Shown here: positions 62,073 to 64,000 of the stretch, one piece after another
How positions within the stretch are numbered: the first letter of the stretch is position 1
Layout: each line of letters starts with the position of its first letter
Assembly (NCBI GenBank): GCA_900467745.1
Contig: UBQW01000047.1
Span: forward strand, 1-64,000
DNA length: 64,000 nucleotides
From: Hyphomicrobiales bacterium
GTDB lineage: Bacteria; Pseudomonadota; Alphaproteobacteria; Rhizobiales; Rhizobiaceae
Direction: 5' to 3'
Program-made: the position numbers and the translations under genes
The notes under the pieces: model-generated
What the model was told of the DNA's origin: nothing
What the model saw: the letters and a program-made list of their open reading frames with translations, nothing else
Databases searched by the model: none

Positions 62073-63536
62073 ATGCCAATCGTTCGCGAGTGGTTTGTCA
62101 TGGGTATAGAACCAATTGGGATACTGACGTTAGGCCTCGGTTTCATCTGCCTTTCAATGGGGCACGAACGAGGGGTTGTGGTGTTTATTACGCTCACAGT
62201 ACTCGGGTCGGCGGCAGCGATTTTGGTCGGTTCAGCTAACGTCCAGCCCGCCCATCTCTTTCTCATCTTTATGTCTCTATCTACCTTTTCGCATCCGAAG
62301 CGGTTTTCAATGGCCGTCCGTGCACTGAGGTGTCCACAACCGGGATTCTGGCTTGCATGCCTTCTACTCTACGGGATCGCCACCGGATACTTTGCGCCGC
62401 GTTTGCTTGCGCGTATGTCGGAAATCGTTCCCCTCGGGGCGCCCTATTTCCCATCCACCGACGGGATTTCGCCGTTGGGTCCGGTGTCGAGCAACTTCAC
62501 GCAAGCTGCTTATCTATCGGCTGACCTCCTTGCCTTCCTTCTTATAAGTACGATCGCAGCGACGAAGTCTGGCTTTCGAGCAGTGGTGATTGGGCTTATG
62601 GCGTTCGCTTTCGCCAACGCCGCGTTCGGTTTGTTGGACATGGTAACATATGGAACCTCGGGACAGGATCTCTTCGCCTTTATCCGCAATGCACAGTATA
62701 CATTCCACGAGAACGAAGAGGTTGCCGGCATTCGACGCGTCGTCGGATCATGGCCTGAGGCGTCGGCACTAGCTGGTATTTCTCTCGGGCCGCTTGGCTT
62801 CACAGGCACAATGTTAATCTGCGGGCGATTGCGCCTATGGAGCAGCGTACTGTTTGCAGCGTCCGTCTTTCTTATCTTGCGATCAACGTCATCTGCTGGG
62901 CTCGTTGCACTGCCTATCTGCTTGCTTCTTCTCTACCTAACGGCTCTGTCGCGCTCTGGAGCCGGGGTTGGAAAATCCACAAGCAATGGGATCGTCTTGA
63001 TCACCCCACTTGCCCTCATCGTCGTTGGGTTGATCCTCGCCCTTGACGAGGCCCTCTATTGGAGGATTTACGACTACGTCGATCTTCTCCTGTTCAGCAA
63101 AGCGACCTCGGATTCAGGTCTAACCCGGTCTGCCTGGAATTATTACGGCTATAGGAATTTTTTGGATTCCTTTGGCTTAGGTGTCGGTCTCGGAACCGTC
63201 AGAACGTCAAGTTTCCTAGTGGCCCTCTTGGCAAACGTGGGGATACCAGGGACGCTGTTCTTTGCGCTCTTTACGATGATGTCCCTGATGAAAAAGCGCG
63301 ATCCAGTCGCAACATTTGAATCAGATTCTCGAGCGGCCTCCAGAAATGGCGGCCTTTGCCTGCTGGTGGGAGCGTTCATCGTAGGGCCGACGGTCGATCT
63401 CGGCCTTCTATTCTTCGTTTTTGCTGGTCTTGTTAGCTCGTCTATCCAAAATGATGCAATCGCTTCCCCCGCAAAATATCAGCCGAGGCCCCTTGCGCCT
63501 GTAGCAGCAAATTCGACCGATAAACTCAGCAACTAG
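62073..63536 (+). CDS. Wzy/O-antigen-ligase-like polysaccharide polymerase
   Basis: 487 residues, about 12 TM helices with one large periplasmic loop (about 215-240, NEEVAGIRRVVGSWPEASAL) and a second before the C terminus (TSDSGLTRSAWNYYGYRNFL), the pattern of the O-antigen ligase/polymerase superfamily. Sequence conservation in this family is low, so the call rests on topology, the Arg/Glu-rich loop, and position after a flippase gene. ATG 62073; an internal ATG at 62100 is an alternative. Confidence 0.75.
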   Translation: MPIVREWFVMGIEPIGILTLGLGFICLSMGHERGVVVFITLTVLGSAAAILVGSANVQPAHLFLIFMSLSTFSHPKRFSMAVRALRCPQPGFWLACLLLYGIATGYFAPRLLARMSEIVPLGAPYFPSTDGISPLGPVSSNFTQAAYLSADLLAFLLISTIAATKSGFRAVVIGLMAFAFANAAFGLLDMVTYGTSGQDLFAFIRNAQYTFHENEEVAGIRRVVGSWPEASALAGISLGPLGFTGTMLICGRLRLWSSVLFAASVFLILRSTSSAGLVALPICLLLLYLTALSRSGAGVGKSTSNGIVLITPLALIVVGLILALDEALYWRIYDYVDLLLFSKATSDSGLTRSAWNYYGYRNFLDSFGLGVGLGTVRTSSFLVALLANVGIPGTLFFALFTMMSLMKKRDPVATFESDSRAASRNGGLCLLVGAFIVGPTVDLGLLFFVFAGLVSSSIQNDAIASPAKYQPRPLAPVAANSTDKLSN

Positions 63537-63894
63537 CCCCTTCCTCGTGAATATTCAACGCACTGCCGTTACCCTAAAATGATTGTTTTAGAAGATTAAT
63601 ATTTTCTATGTTTCAATAACAGGCAATGCTTCGTGAAGAAACGTTGATACGCAACCTAGTAAAGCGAGCGTCACCAAAAATATCATCTAATGGATGCCTT
63701 TAATCCAATTTAAGTATGTTCTTAATAATGGACGTTCCTGCGGCGTGTTGCTATCATGTGCGAGGGCAAGCGCCGACGATCACTGCCTTTTACCTAATAG
63801 GTGTTCTCCAATTTTTCCTTGGGACGCCACGCCTTTCTGTGTAAGCAACGTCTTCGCCGTGGCTGGCACTCAAGGCTTTTCGCGGAGGTTACCG
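63537..63894. other. No supported gene; AT-rich intergenic region
   Basis: AT-rich stretch (63575-63730) between the polymerase gene and the next gene; likely promoter for the latter. No ORF with protein character. Confidence 0.4.
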
Positions 63895-64000
63895 TTGCAA
63901 AGCATTTATACCTCCAATCAGTACGCTGAGCTGAACCCCACATGGCATGAGGAAGACTCTCCGTGGAAGGCCAAGCAGATCGCAGAGATTATTGCCAGAA
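63895..64000 (+). CDS. Class I SAM methyltransferase, 3' end outside window
   Basis: 35 codons from TTG 63895, with GGAGG 6 bases upstream: MQSIYTSNQYAELNPTWHEE, DSPWKAKQIAEIIAR. The YxxxNPTWHxEDSPWKAxQI pattern opens a group of bacterial methyltransferases often found in polysaccharide loci. Cut by the window edge before the SAM-binding motif. Confidence 0.7.
   Translation, partial: MQSIYTSNQYAELNPTWHEEDSPWKAKQIAEIIAR

Overview
The window looks like the accessory part of an alphaproteobacterial genome of the Rhizobium/Agrobacterium type, probably a megaplasmid or chromid. The basis is the set of gene families (DUF982, DUF1127, DUF2945, DUF892, DUF6894, Omp25-like porin, AttH-like operon), repeated GGAAC-N18/19-TT motifs of the EcfG/RpoE2 general-stress sigma factor, and an alphaproteobacterial LexA box (GAAC-N7-GAAC). 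No rRNA, tRNA, CRISPR array or replication origin was recognised. The replicon type is inference.

Layout. 0-7 kb: the 3' part of an IS256-family element cut by the window edge, a cold-shock protein, an outer-membrane beta-barrel protein, and a three-gene ABC operon (ATPase, double FtsX permease, CrtC/AttH lipocalin-like protein). 7-20 kb: a general-stress island of small genes (DUF2945, DUF4142, DUF892, large catalase KatE, GlsB-type membrane protein, DUF6894, several unknowns), most preceded by an EcfG-type motif. A LysR regulator diverges from a frameshifted NmrA-like gene, and a HARP-repeat-like protein follows. 20-27 kb: cytoplasmic GH13 alpha-amylase, a DUF1127 micro-ORF, an EamA transporter, a PNPOx-like protein, and an OmpR/EnvZ-type two-component pair divergent from an OB-fold-like protein. 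27-32 kb: small hypothetical genes, an IS66 remnant and a decayed DUF1003 gene.

32-41 kb is the most distinctive block: one tight minus-strand run encoding GGDEF-EAL, an HATPase-like protein, a STAS-like domain fused to a SAM methyltransferase, a membrane PP2C/SpoIIE phosphatase, an slr1658/SiaB-like ATPase and an slr1659-like STAS protein, with a separate CHASE4-GGDEF cyclase upstream. It reads as a partner-switching pathway joined to c-di-GMP turnover, comparable to but different from SiaABCD. 41-43 kb carries five 22-bp tandem repeats next to a LexA-controlled promoter and an uncharacterised SOS gene.

43-52 kb is an organosulfate-use locus: LacI regulator, two type I sulfatases (CxPSR), the formylglycine-generating enzyme that matures such sulfatases, an SDR dehydrogenase and a TauABC/SsuABC-like importer. 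52-55 kb holds an L,D-transpeptidase, a flavin reductase, a small membrane protein with an orphan terminator, and a metallophosphoesterase. 56-64 kb is a surface-polysaccharide region: acyltransferase 3, IS630 remnant, FkbM methyltransferase, GT2 glycosyltransferase, Wzx-like flippase, Wzy-like polymerase and the start of a methyltransferase.

Three otherwise good genes (NmrA-like at 17.6 kb, DUF1003 at 31.3 kb, Rmf/CrpP-like at 42.8 kb) are broken by single-base changes in or next to homopolymers. These may be real pseudogenes or sequence errors.
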